20,266 nucleotides of DNA, from contig NTKF01000024.1 of assembly GCA_002457295.1 (NCBI GenBank), forward strand, positions 1-20,266, in the 5' to 3' direction. The notes beneath the pieces were generated by a model. That model made no database searches. It had not been told where the DNA came from and saw only the letters and a list, made by a program, of their open reading frames with translations. Made by a program: the position numbers and the translations under genes. The DNA comes from Flavobacteriales bacterium MED-G22. GTDB lineage: Bacteria; Bacteroidota; Bacteroidia; Flavobacteriales; Flavobacteriaceae. This document shows, piece by piece, positions 9,427 to 17,150 of the stretch (position 1 is the stretch's first letter; the number at the start of each line of letters is the position of its first letter).

Positions 9427-10731
9427 TTATTTTTTTCTGAAAAAGATTTGTATTGGTATTCCCTCAAAAGCAAATTTTTCCCTGATTTTATTTTCTAAGA
9501 ATCGTTTGTAGGGATCTTTAACATATTGAGGTAGATTACAAAAAAAAGCAAACTGGGGATGACCCGTTGGTAATTGAGTGCAAAACTTAATTTTCACATA
9601 TTTTCCTTTAGATGAAGGAGGAGGGAATTTTTCGATAATTGGAAGCATCACCTCATTAAACTTTTTTGTTGGAATTCTAAAAGATCTGTTTTTAAAAACG
9701 TTTACTGCTGTTTCAATAGCCTTATAAATTCGTTGTTTAGTTTTAGCAGAAATGAAAATAATAGGAACATCTACAAAAGGTTCCATCTGCTTTTTTAATA
9801 CTGTTTCAAATTGCTTAACAGATTGCGTTTGTTTTTCGACTAAATCCCATTTGTTTACCAAAACAATGATGCCTTTATGGTTTCGGTGAGCCAACCAAAA
9901 AATATTTTGCACCTGACCGTCAAAACCTCTTGTCGCATCGACCACCAACATACACACATCACAATGTTCAATCGCTCTAATGGAGCGCATCACTGAATAA
10001 AATTCTAACGATTCTTTTACTTTCGATTTTCTTCTAATTCCAGCTGTATCGACTAGACTAAATTCAAATCCAAAACGATTATAGGGGGTGTCAATACTGT
10101 CTCTAGTAGTGCCTGCCTGGGCGGTGACAATATAACGTTCTTCTCCAATTAGGGCATTTATCAAAGAGGATTTTCCTGCATTGGGTCGCCCAACTACCGC
10201 AAAACGAGGAAGAGTTGAGTCTGATTGAGGAGATTCTTTTGGTAGTTTTTCAACAAGTGCATCTAGCAATTCTCCACTGCCTGCTCCATTGATTGAGGAA
10301 AGCTGAAAAACGGGATCAAAACCTAAACTATAAAATTCTGCTGTCTCGTGTATTCTTTTTGTATTATCTACCTTATTGACCACTAAAAAAACAGGTTTTT
10401 GAGAACGCCTCAGAAGTTTAGCTACAATTTCATCCATCCCTGTTATGCCATCAGTAACATCTACCATAAAAAGAATCAAGTCTGCCTCTTCAATTGCAAG
10501 GGTCACTTGTTTGTCAATTTCTTTCTGAAAAATATCTTCACTTTGTTCTACATACCCACCCGTATCAATTAAAGTGAATGCTTTTCCATTCCAATCGCTT
10601 TTACCATAGTGTCTGTCTCTTGTGACCCCACTTTCTGCATCAACAATTGCTTCTCGTTTTTGAATCAGACGATTAAAAAAAGTTGATTTACCGACATTGG
10701 GTCTTCCTACTATTGCAACAATATTTGACAT
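9427..10731 (-). CDS. der: Ribosome-assembly GTPase Der (EngA)
   Basis: A 434-residue double-GTPase needed for 50S ribosomal subunit maturation. The first G domain has GRPNVGKST (9-17), DTGG (56-59) and NKVD (119-122). The second has GRPNAGKSS (181-189), DTAG (228-231) and NKWD (293-296). A KH-like C-terminal domain follows from about residue 350, including [18 protein letters not shown] and the terminal [11 protein letters not shown]. Both G domains look intact, and the length is normal for the family. The gene is monocistronic as far as visible, with merR converging on it at a zero-base spacing. Confidence 0.97.
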   Translation of the reverse strand: MSNIVAIVGRPNVGKSTFFNRLIQKREAIVDAESGVTRDRHYGKSDWNGKAFTLIDTGGYVEQSEDIFQKEIDKQVTLAIEEADLILFMVDVTDGITGMDEIVAKLLRRSQKPVFLVVNKVDNTKRIHETAEFYSLGFDPVFQLSSINGAGSGELLDALVEKLPKESPQSDSTLPRFAVVGRPNAGKSSLINALIGEERYIVTAQAGTTRDSIDTPYNRFGFEFSLVDTAGIRRKSKVKESLEFYSVMRSIRAIEHCDVCMLVVDATRGFDGQVQNIFWLAHRNHKGIIVLVNKWDLVEKQTQSVKQFETVLKKQMEPFVDVPIIFISAKTKQRIYKAIETAVNVFKNRSFRIPTKKFNEVMLPIIEKFPPPSSKGKYVKIKFCTQLPTGHPQFAFFCNLPQYVKDPYKRFLENKIREKFAFEGIPIQIFFRKK

Positions 10732-10745
10732 TGGACTATTTTATG

Positions 10746-10771
10746 CAAAAGTATGCTATTTAGAAAAGCAA
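10746..10771 (-). promoter_or_regulatory. Candidate promoter of der
   Basis: On the minus strand, TACTTTTG (10746-10753) matches the -7 consensus TANNTTTG exactly. A TTG (10769-10771) lies upstream with a 15-base spacer, shorter than usual. Transcription would begin only about ten bases before the der ATG, giving a very short leader. Confidence 0.4.
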
Positions 10772-10856
10772 TTATATGGTATTGTGGTTTGGTTCTAAAT
10801 GGAAGGAAAACTGTTTCTATTTAAAATAAATTATATTTATATAAATCAAAAAAAGG

Positions 10857-11909
10857 ATGATTTCAATCTTAGTTGTAGGCTGTGGAAATATGGGCGCTTC
10901 TCATGCCCAAGCTTATGAAAAACATAGTAATTTTTCTATTTGTGGGCTCGTTTCAAGGGGAAAGAGTAAAGAAAAACTGAATGCCAACTTAAGCAATGAC
11001 TATACTTTGTACGAATCTTTTGAAGAAGCTTTAGTGGTCACAAAACCTGATGCTGTTTGTATTAGTACCTACCCAGAAACGCACGAAACTTATACGTTAG
11101 CAGCACTAGACAAAGGTTGTGATGTGTTTCTAGAAAAGCCTATTGCTACCTCTGTAGAGGGTGGAAAACGAATTTTAAATAAAATGATTACTACAGGAAA
11201 GAAAGTGGTTGTAGGATATATTTTAAGACATCATCCCGTTTGGCAAGAATTTATTATGCAAAGTAAACATTTGGGTAAACCTCTTGTGATGCGCATGAAC
11301 CTCAATCAACAAAGCCAAGGGAATATGTGGAATGTCCATAGAAATCTCATGCAGTCATTGAGCCCCATTGTAGATTGTGGTGTTCATTATTTGGATGTGA
11401 TGTGTCAAATGACGTCTTCTCCTCCATTGAGCGTGAGTGCTATTGGGGTGCGCTTGACAGAAGCAATTCCTGAGTCTAACTATAACTATGGCCAACTTCA
11501 AATTCGATTTAAAGATGGATCTGTTGGCTGGTATGAGGCAGGGTGGGGACCTATGGTTAGCGAAACCGCTCATTTTATCAAAGATGTCTTTGGCCCAAAA
11601 GGATCAGTTTCATTGCTTCAGGAAGAACAAGCGACAGATTCGGTAGAAGGGCATACACAAACGGATATAATGAAAATCCATAAAGCGGGTATTGATGCCA
11701 AAAATCATTTTATTGACCCAGACCACATTAAAAGATTTGATCGTGCACCTTCACATCAAGAATTATGTGATTTTGAACAAGATTATTTTTATCGAGCTAT
11801 TATAGAAGATCAAGATCTCACTTCTCACATTCAAGAAGCCATTAGTAGCCTAGAAATTGCTCTAGCCTGTGATAGAGCCGTTACGTCTGGTAAAACGGTT
11901 TTTCTTTAA
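10857..11909 (+). CDS. Gfo/Idh/MocA family NAD(P)-dependent oxidoreductase
   Basis: A 350-residue cytoplasmic oxidoreductase. The N-terminal Rossmann fold has GCGNMG (8-13), and the family signature EKP (93-95, in VFLEKPIA) is present. The catalytic-type D-x-G-x-H motif is DCGVH (Asp173, His177). No signal peptide is present, unlike the Tat-exported members of this family that are frequent in Bacteroidetes. The substrate cannot be told from sequence; sugars, inositols and related polyols are usual in the family. The start is ATG 10857, with MISILVVGCG beginning directly in the first beta strand. It converges on the aminotransferase-like gene with one base between stops. Confidence 0.93.
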   Translation: MISILVVGCGNMGASHAQAYEKHSNFSICGLVSRGKSKEKLNANLSNDYTLYESFEEALVVTKPDAVCISTYPETHETYTLAALDKGCDVFLEKPIATSVEGGKRILNKMITTGKKVVVGYILRHHPVWQEFIMQSKHLGKPLVMRMNLNQQSQGNMWNVHRNLMQSLSPIVDCGVHYLDVMCQMTSSPPLSVSAIGVRLTEAIPESNYNYGQLQIRFKDGSVGWYEAGWGPMVSETAHFIKDVFGPKGSVSLLQEEQATDSVEGHTQTDIMKIHKAGIDAKNHFIDPDHIKRFDRAPSHQELCDFEQDYFYRAIIEDQDLTSHIQEAISSLEIALACDRAVTSGKTVFL

Positions 11910-11910
11910 A

Positions 11911-13164
11911 TTAGGTTTTAGAAGCTTCTTGATCAATTGTATTGAGAGCAAATATGAGTTGATCTAACTCCTCTAAGGTTGTAAAGATATTAGGTGTTAT
12001 TCGGCACCCGCGTACGTTAGAATTATTTATTGCAACAGTGAAAATTTTGTGTTTGTGTAGTAATAAAGAAGCTAAATCTGGGGGAGCAACATTTTTTAAT
12101 CCAACGGTTGCAATACCACAAAACCGTTTTGTGTCGGAGGGGGTTTCTAGGTAAATATTTGGGTGATTTTTAAATGATTTTGTCCAATACTCGGTTAGAT
12201 ATCTCAACCTTTTTTCCTTTCTTTTTGGCTCTATTAATTGGAGATAATCAATAGCATTAAGAATGGCTAAATCATGATACTCAGGATGAGTCCCTATATG
12301 CCCATATCGTTTAATTGTATTTTTTAATGAAACATTTTCTGCAAATAAGGGCGAAAGGGAATTGTGGTGTTTAGGGTCAATGTAGAGCATCCCGCAACCT
12401 AAGGGAGCAGCTAGCCATTTGTGCAAACTTGATCCATAATAGTCACAATGTAGAGACTCTATAGAAAACGTAAAATGACCCACACAATGGGCCCCATCGA
12501 CCAAAACTTGAACACCAGAAGCATGAGCCATGTCACAAATTTTCTTGATAGGCAAAATGTGCCCTGTAATATTAATCATATGAGAAACTAAAATCAATTT
12601 TGTTTCGGGTTGTATGGCCTTTTTATAAAGGGAGACTATTTCGTCATCATTCTTTGGATCTTTTGGTATTGATAGTATAGTGGTGTTTAGTTGGTTTTCA
12701 AGAGCAACCTGAAGAATCATTTGTTGCATAGCACCATATTCTTGCTCAGAATAAATTACATGATCTCCTTTTTGCCAAGACATACCTTTAATTACGGTAT
12801 TTAGTGACTCCGTTGTGTTTCGCGTTAAGATAAGATTGGAAGCATCACAGCCAACCACATCTGCTAATTGATTAATTACTTTTTGCTTATTATCAAGTCG
12901 AACTGTACGCATATAATAAGACCCTTCTCGATTAATCATTGCGATCTGATTTTGAAGAGCCTTAAGCGTCGGTTGAGGTATAATATTATAGTACCCACTC
13001 TCCAAATTTGTATACTCTGGTTTTAAATCATAATCTGCCCGAATTTGTTTCCAGAAAGACTCTCCTTTTTTTGGTTTTTGGGCCCATGCTGGTGGGCTCA
13101 AACTCATCAAAGGGAGTTGAATACTTCCAAAACCGATGGTTTTTAAAAATGTTCTTTTTTTCAT
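11911..13164 (-). CDS. Exported class V aminotransferase-like PLP enzyme (isopenicillin-N-epimerase/cysteine-desulfurase fold)
   Basis: A 417-residue fold-type I PLP enzyme. PLP contacts are visible: LVDGAHCVGH (Asp223, His226) and the Schiff-base lysine Lys249 in SSLHKWLAAPLGCGML. The C-terminal Arg region is NVRGCRITPN. It most resembles the isopenicillin N epimerase-like branch of class V; the substrate is unknown. The N-terminus is unusual: MKKRTFLKTIGFGSIQLPLMSLSPPAWAQ resembles a twin-arginine signal in which the first Arg is Lys (KRTFLK), followed by a hydrophobic stretch and an AWA-Q cleavage site. Tat export would fit, because the cofactor is inserted before transport. It is divergent from the heptaheme cytochrome gene, with 137 bases between starts. 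Confidence 0.88.
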   Translation of the reverse strand: MKKRTFLKTIGFGSIQLPLMSLSPPAWAQKPKKGESFWKQIRADYDLKPEYTNLESGYYNIIPQPTLKALQNQIAMINREGSYYMRTVRLDNKQKVINQLADVVGCDASNLILTRNTTESLNTVIKGMSWQKGDHVIYSEQEYGAMQQMILQVALENQLNTTILSIPKDPKNDDEIVSLYKKAIQPETKLILVSHMINITGHILPIKKICDMAHASGVQVLVDGAHCVGHFTFSIESLHCDYYGSSLHKWLAAPLGCGMLYIDPKHHNSLSPLFAENVSLKNTIKRYGHIGTHPEYHDLAILNAIDYLQLIEPKRKEKRLRYLTEYWTKSFKNHPNIYLETPSDTKRFCGIATVGLKNVAPPDLASLLLHKHKIFTVAINNSNVRGCRITPNIFTTLEELDQLIFALNTIDQEASKT

Positions 13165-13253
13165 TTTTTAAAACTTAATTCTTTTCGTTTAAATTGTCTT
13201 TAACAAGATACTTTTTCTTTTGATTTTAGTGTATTAAAGATTTCAAAAAGAAA

Positions 13254-13284
13254 TTGTGTTCCTACGTGGCTTTTTTTTATTTTG
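13254..13284 (+). promoter_or_regulatory. Possible promoter of the heptaheme cytochrome gene
   Basis: TTG at 13254-13256, a 20-base spacer, then TTATTTTG (13277-13284), which matches the Bacteroidetes -7 consensus TANNTTTG at all but one fixed position. It lies 17 bases before the ATG at 13302. The spacing is good, but one -7 base is off and the region is T-rich. Confidence 0.3.
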
Positions 13285-13301
13285 TGATTGATCTATAGAG
13301 C

Positions 13302-14510
13302 ATGAAATTTTTTATTCGTTTTTGGTTGGTATTGTCTTTTGTTTTTATACAGACATCATGTAAGAATTATGAGACAAGTTATATTCCTCTTACCGCTGTT
13401 GCTCAGCACCCCAATGGGATGCAATATGTTGGGATGGAAACTTGTATAAAATGTCATCCAGAAATTGTAAAGACCCATCTCCAAACTCCTCATTATAAAA
13501 CCTCAGAAATAGTTGAGCAAGAAAACCTTATTGCATTAATTACACCCCAAAACAATAAAGTTGAACTAGGAGACGGCACTATAATAAAAATTGAAAATGA
13601 TAATAACCAAATTTATCAATCTGCTTATGCTAAGAATGATACCCTACCCCTCTACCAAAAAGAAATGGAAGTTGCGATTGGCTCAGGCAAAAAAATTGGA
13701 CAAACTTTTCTCACTTGGGAAAAAAGTTCATTGTTTCAACTGCAAGCTTCTCACTTTTCGCCTTTGAATCAATGGATCAACAGCCCTGGCTATGGTTCCT
13801 TTATGTCTCCAAAGCGTCCCATTTTTCCAAGATGTTTGGAGTGTCACAGTACCTATGCTCAACCCGAAAACCCAAACAGCCCTTCTGAAAACAACCGTTA
13901 TATCCGAGATCAAATTGTATATGGTATCGATTGCCAGCGGTGTCACGGGCCTGTTGTTGAGCACGTAACCTATCACCAAAAAAACCCGATGGATGCTGTA
14001 GGAAAAAAGATTATAAAGTATAGTAGTTTTAGTCGAGATCAAAGAGTAGACATGTGTGCGTTGTGTCATGAAGGAACCATCCAAAAAAACATTCAAAAAA
14101 GTTTTTCTTTTCAACCGGGAGATCGTTTAAATCAATTTCGAGAAAGTGCTAGAGTGACCGCTAATAACACCCCTGATGTCCATGCCAATCAAGTTGCTTT
14201 GCTTAAATCTAGTGCTTGTTTTCAACACTCTGAGACCATGGATTGCATGACCTGTCACAATCCACATGCTTCAGAAACTGGAAATGCTATTAAATTCAAT
14301 TCTATTTGTGCCTCTTGTCATCAGGGCGTAGAACATCAGATGAATGAAGATTTCAAAAGTCTAAAGACCTCATTTGAAAACTGTATTTCTTGTCATATGC
14401 CCTTTCAGGATAGCTCAATTATGAAACTTGAGTTAGAAGAAAATAGGTTAGTCCCTGTTCAAGTGAGAACACATAATATTGGGGTTTATGATGAATTTGT
14501 CAGAAAATAA
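13302..14510 (+). CDS. Heptaheme c-type cytochrome, probable lipoprotein
   Basis: A 402-residue exported protein with seven CXXCH haem-attachment motifs at residues 48, 178, 211, 252, 315, 336 and 361 (CIKCH, CLECH, CQRCH, CALCH, CMTCH, CASCH, CISCH). The signal ends at IQTSC (Cys20), a plausible lipobox with an atypical residue at -3. Between motifs 1 and 2 is a 125-residue beta-rich insert without haem. Motifs 2-7 are packed into about 190 residues, with ACFQHSETMDCMTCHNPH resembling cytochrome c554-type multihaem proteins. Other histidines (His54 onward, His64, His221, His294) could be distal ligands. The role is presumably periplasmic electron transfer or a multihaem redox enzyme; partners are not in the window. 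It is divergent from the exported PLP enzyme. Confidence 0.9.
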   Translation: MKFFIRFWLVLSFVFIQTSCKNYETSYIPLTAVAQHPNGMQYVGMETCIKCHPEIVKTHLQTPHYKTSEIVEQENLIALITPQNNKVELGDGTIIKIENDNNQIYQSAYAKNDTLPLYQKEMEVAIGSGKKIGQTFLTWEKSSLFQLQASHFSPLNQWINSPGYGSFMSPKRPIFPRCLECHSTYAQPENPNSPSENNRYIRDQIVYGIDCQRCHGPVVEHVTYHQKNPMDAVGKKIIKYSSFSRDQRVDMCALCHEGTIQKNIQKSFSFQPGDRLNQFRESARVTANNTPDVHANQVALLKSSACFQHSETMDCMTCHNPHASETGNAIKFNSICASCHQGVEHQMNEDFKSLKTSFENCISCHMPFQDSSIMKLELEENRLVPVQVRTHNIGVYDEFVRK

Positions 14511-14532
14511 AGAGACTTACTTTTTTAATGGC

Positions 14533-14865
14533 TCAATAAAATAAGTGCCTTTTAGACTTTTTTTTCCATCCTGATTGATTGGAATAATTGACAAAATATA
14601 TTTTTAAATCGCTTTGGTTAGCATAGTCAACAAAATATACTTTTTTATCCGCTTGATTAGGATAGTCAACAAAATGCCAAAGCCCTTTGTTCCCTGTAGC
14701 TTGGTTTTTATACTCTACCCTGTGCACTTTTAAATCCGCTTGATTTTCATAGGGCACCACAAAAATTTTTATATCTGCCTGATTGGGATAGTCTACAGAG
14801 AAGACCTTTTGTGAAAAACAATTTATTGAGCTCAGAAAAAAAATGATACATAGATGGCGTCCCAT
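14533..14865 (-). CDS. Small secreted repeat protein, DUF6150-like (candidate knotted fold)
   Basis: A 110-residue protein with a signal peptide (MGRHLCIIFFLSSINCFSQ). The mature part is six tandem beta-strand units of about 13 residues with the pattern [VD]-x-Y-x-NQ-[AS]-D-x-K-[IV]-x: VDYPNQADIKIFV, VPYENQADLKVHR, VEYKNQATGNKGLWHF, VDYPNQADKKVYF, VDYANQSDLKIYF, VNYSNQSGWKK. The irregular third unit carries LWHF, and the last ends in GWKK. This pattern is what I remember of DUF6150 proteins, a family of about 80 residues reported to form a deeply knotted (7_1) fold; the assignment is by memory and unverified. The gene begins 16 bases after the esterase stop, so the two are probably co-transcribed. 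Confidence 0.75.
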   Translation of the reverse strand: MGRHLCIIFFLSSINCFSQKVFSVDYPNQADIKIFVVPYENQADLKVHRVEYKNQATGNKGLWHFVDYPNQADKKVYFVDYANQSDLKIYFVNYSNQSGWKKKSKRHLFY

Positions 14866-14881
14866 ACGCTAATTTAAAGTT

Positions 14882-15760
14882 TTATCTTAAACCTTCAATG
14901 TCATATTGTGATAAGAAATCCCAAAGTAATTCAGCTGTACTTTTTCCTTTATACTTAGCACTAAACCATCCATGATTTCCTGAAATGTATTTATAATGCT
15001 CCACGGAAACCCCATTATCACCTGAGCCATAAACATAATGTTCAATTGGTATATCACTTTCTGAGTCAATAGAGACAGTAGGGTTTACTTCAGTGTTATT
15101 GAACTCTATCCAGTAGTCTAAAACAGCTTGCACTGAAAGGAAAAAATTACTTCCTGTATAGGGCAGCACAAAATCTAAAGTTCCATGAAGATGGATAACA
15201 GGTATTGGATGACTCGTTGTCCCAAAACAACCTAACATTACCCCAGAGACAGAGCCAATTCCTGCAATGAGCTCGCTTTTATGATGTGCAAGACCATAGG
15301 CCATCATTCCTCCATTAGAATATCCAATAGCATAAATTCTTTCTTGATCAACATTATATTCAGATGCAATTTGATTAATCATTTTTTCTATAAATCCAAA
15401 ATCATCAACCAAACTTTTATTGTTTTCAATCGGTGGACACGAATTCCAATGCGGAGCATTACCCAATAAACTTCCTTGAGGATAAACCAAAATAAAACTT
15501 TCGGTATTAGCCAGAGGTCGCATATCTACTTTTTCCATATAGTTTTCAATCGTCTGTCCAAAACCATGAAAGTTGATTACGAGTGGAAGTGGAGTATTTT
15601 CGCTGTAAGAATCGGGAATATGAAGAACATATTCTCTGTCAATACCCTCATGATTTATAAAATTTGTTGAAGAATATGAAGTGATTATTTCTATTTCGTT
15701 CTCGCTTTTGGTGCAGGAAAAAAGTAGAATAAACAAAAATAGATAGAGCCAATTTTTCAT
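14882..15760 (-). CDS. Lipoprotein esterase, LpqC / PHB depolymerase / feruloyl esterase-like
   Basis: A 292-residue alpha/beta hydrolase. Lipobox LLFSC near residue 16 indicates a lipoprotein. The oxyanion segment is INFHGFGQ. The nucleophile is the Ser in GYSNGG (G-x-S-x-G). The acid is the Asp in HGTLDFVLPY, and the His is in SGNHGWF. So the Ser-Asp-His triad is complete. Related enzymes cleave polyhydroxybutyrate or feruloyl and acetyl esters on polysaccharides; the exact substrate cannot be told. The first gene of a two-gene unit with the DUF6150-like protein. The 292-base stretch upstream to the tRNA holds a terminator and no other gene. Confidence 0.9.
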   Translation of the reverse strand: MKNWLYLFLFILLFSCTKSENEIEIITSYSSTNFINHEGIDREYVLHIPDSYSENTPLPLVINFHGFGQTIENYMEKVDMRPLANTESFILVYPQGSLLGNAPHWNSCPPIENNKSLVDDFGFIEKMINQIASEYNVDQERIYAIGYSNGGMMAYGLAHHKSELIAGIGSVSGVMLGCFGTTSHPIPVIHLHGTLDFVLPYTGSNFFLSVQAVLDYWIEFNNTEVNPTVSIDSESDIPIEHYVYGSGDNGVSVEHYKYISGNHGWFSAKYKGKSTAELLWDFLSQYDIEGLR

Positions 15761-16005
15761 TAATTATAAATTTAAACAGATCAAAAAACCTCTTATTGCT
15801 GTGTTTTATAGGGTTCTTGAATAGAATGATTTGTGGGGCAAAAATCAATATTAAAATTTTGAATTAATGCGTTAGCATCCAACAATGAATAAACATAAGA
15901 AAAAAATAATTCTATAACATGAATTAACTAGCTTTTCTTACCGTTTGAAAAATTTCAAGTTTTTTGGATTGAGAATTAATTAACAAGAGGGTATTGATTT
16001 TATTT

Positions 16006-16038
16006 AAAAAAAACGGTTATACTCGAATGGTATAACCG
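16006..16038 (-). terminator. Rho-independent terminator of the tRNA-fMet gene
   Basis: On the minus strand, a perfect 9-bp stem CGGTTATAC / GTATAACCG with a 7-base loop is followed by eight T. It lies 14 bases after the tRNA 3' end (16053). Strong intrinsic terminator. Confidence 0.9.
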
Positions 16039-16052
16039 CTTAGTTATTTTAG

Positions 16053-16125
<73 letters not shown>

Positions 16126-16135
16126 CTTTATGGGG

Positions 16136-16166
16136 CAAATATATAAACTTTAGCTCCCTAAACCAA
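16136..16166 (-). promoter_or_regulatory. Promoter of the tRNA-fMet gene
   Basis: On the minus strand, TTG (16164-16166), a 20-base spacer and TATATTTG (16136-16143), a perfect match to the Bacteroidetes -33/-7 promoter. The -7 box ends 10 bases before the tRNA 5' end, so the transcript would start almost at the tRNA. The promoter lies inside the 77-base gap to era on the other strand. Confidence 0.7.
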
Positions 16167-16202
16167 GCCTTTGCTATCGAACTCTGTATATTTACCAAAT
16201 CA

Positions 16203-17096
16203 ATGACTACAAATTCGACACACAGAGCAGGCTTTATTTCAATTATTGGGAATCCCAATGTAGGGAAGTCAACCCTTATGAATGCCCTAATTGGAAAAAA
16301 GCTTTCTATCACCACAGCTAAAGCCCAAACAACAAGGCATCGTATTTTAGGTATCGTCAGTGGCGATCATTTTCAGATGGTTTTTTCAGATACACCTGGC
16401 ATTATTAAACCTGCTTATGAAATGCAAAATTCTATGATGAACTTTGTTAAAGAATCTCTCGTCGATGCCGATGTATTGATTTATATGGTGAGTGTAGAAG
16501 ATAAAATTTTAAAAGATGCTGATCTATTAGAAAAAATAAAAAAGACAACTATCCCTTTAGTATTGTTAGTCAATAAAATTGATACGGTTGATCAAAGTGA
16601 ATTAGAAGAAACTGTTATTGAGATGGAAAATCTATTCCCCAACGCTACCGTATTTCCTATAGCTGCACTGACAGGATTTTTTGTCAAGGAACTTCAAAAC
16701 TACCTTATTGATTTGCTACCCGAATCGCCAGCATATTTTCCAAAAGAGCAACTTACGGACAAACCTGAACGCTTTTTTGTAAATGAAGCTATACGGAAGC
16801 AAATTTTAGAACACTACGCCAAAGAAATTCCTTATGCCGTTGAAGTCCTCACCGAGGAGTTTCTTGAGGAACAAAAAATCATTAGAATTAGATCGGTCAT
16901 TTTGGTAGAAAGAAATACTCAAAAGGGCATTCTTATCGGACATAAAGGAACTGCCCTGAAACGTGTTGGAATAGGAGCTCGAAAAGCATTGCAACACTTT
17001 TTTGGAAAAAAAATACATTTGGAGTTGTATGTTAAAGTCTCTAAAAATTGGCGGTCTGATGGTCAACAATTAAAACGGTTTGGATATTCCAATTGA
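16203..17096 (+). CDS. era: Ribosome-assembly GTPase Era
   Basis: A 297-residue GTPase that binds 16S rRNA and assists 30S maturation. The G domain has GNPNVGKST (16-24), the switch region with TTRHRILGI, DTPG (63-66) and NKID (124-127). The C-terminal KH domain carries VERNTQKGILIGHKGTALKRVGIGARKALQ and ends with LYVKVSKNWRSDGQQLKRFGY. Length and motifs are normal. The gene stands alone between the divergent tRNA and the sulfatase gene, which begins 54 bases after its stop; co-transcription with the sulfatase is possible but not shown. Confidence 0.97.
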   Translation: MTTNSTHRAGFISIIGNPNVGKSTLMNALIGKKLSITTAKAQTTRHRILGIVSGDHFQMVFSDTPGIIKPAYEMQNSMMNFVKESLVDADVLIYMVSVEDKILKDADLLEKIKKTTIPLVLLVNKIDTVDQSELEETVIEMENLFPNATVFPIAALTGFFVKELQNYLIDLLPESPAYFPKEQLTDKPERFFVNEAIRKQILEHYAKEIPYAVEVLTEEFLEEQKIIRIRSVILVERNTQKGILIGHKGTALKRVGIGARKALQHFFGKKIHLELYVKVSKNWRSDGQQLKRFGYSN

Positions 17097-17150
17097 ACTT
17101 CAATAAAACTTAGAAGAAATTTTTATCTTTATTTAAACAACAATTAATAC

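Noticed and set aside
11921..11930. AGAAGCTTCT palindrome near the 3' end of the PLP-enzyme gene as a terminator
   Set aside because: There is no loop space and no T tract on either strand; it lies inside coding sequence.
13728..14114. 128-codon open frame on the strand opposite the cytochrome gene
   Set aside because: Lies fully antisense to a gene with seven haem motifs, and its translation shows no domain or signal. A shadow of the real frame.
14533..14865. NQ-containing tandem repeats as a curlin-type amyloid
   Set aside because: The units have a superficial resemblance (Asn-Gln, about 13 rather than about 22 residues) but lack the curlin Ser-x5-Gln-x4-Asn spacing, and no csg genes are nearby.
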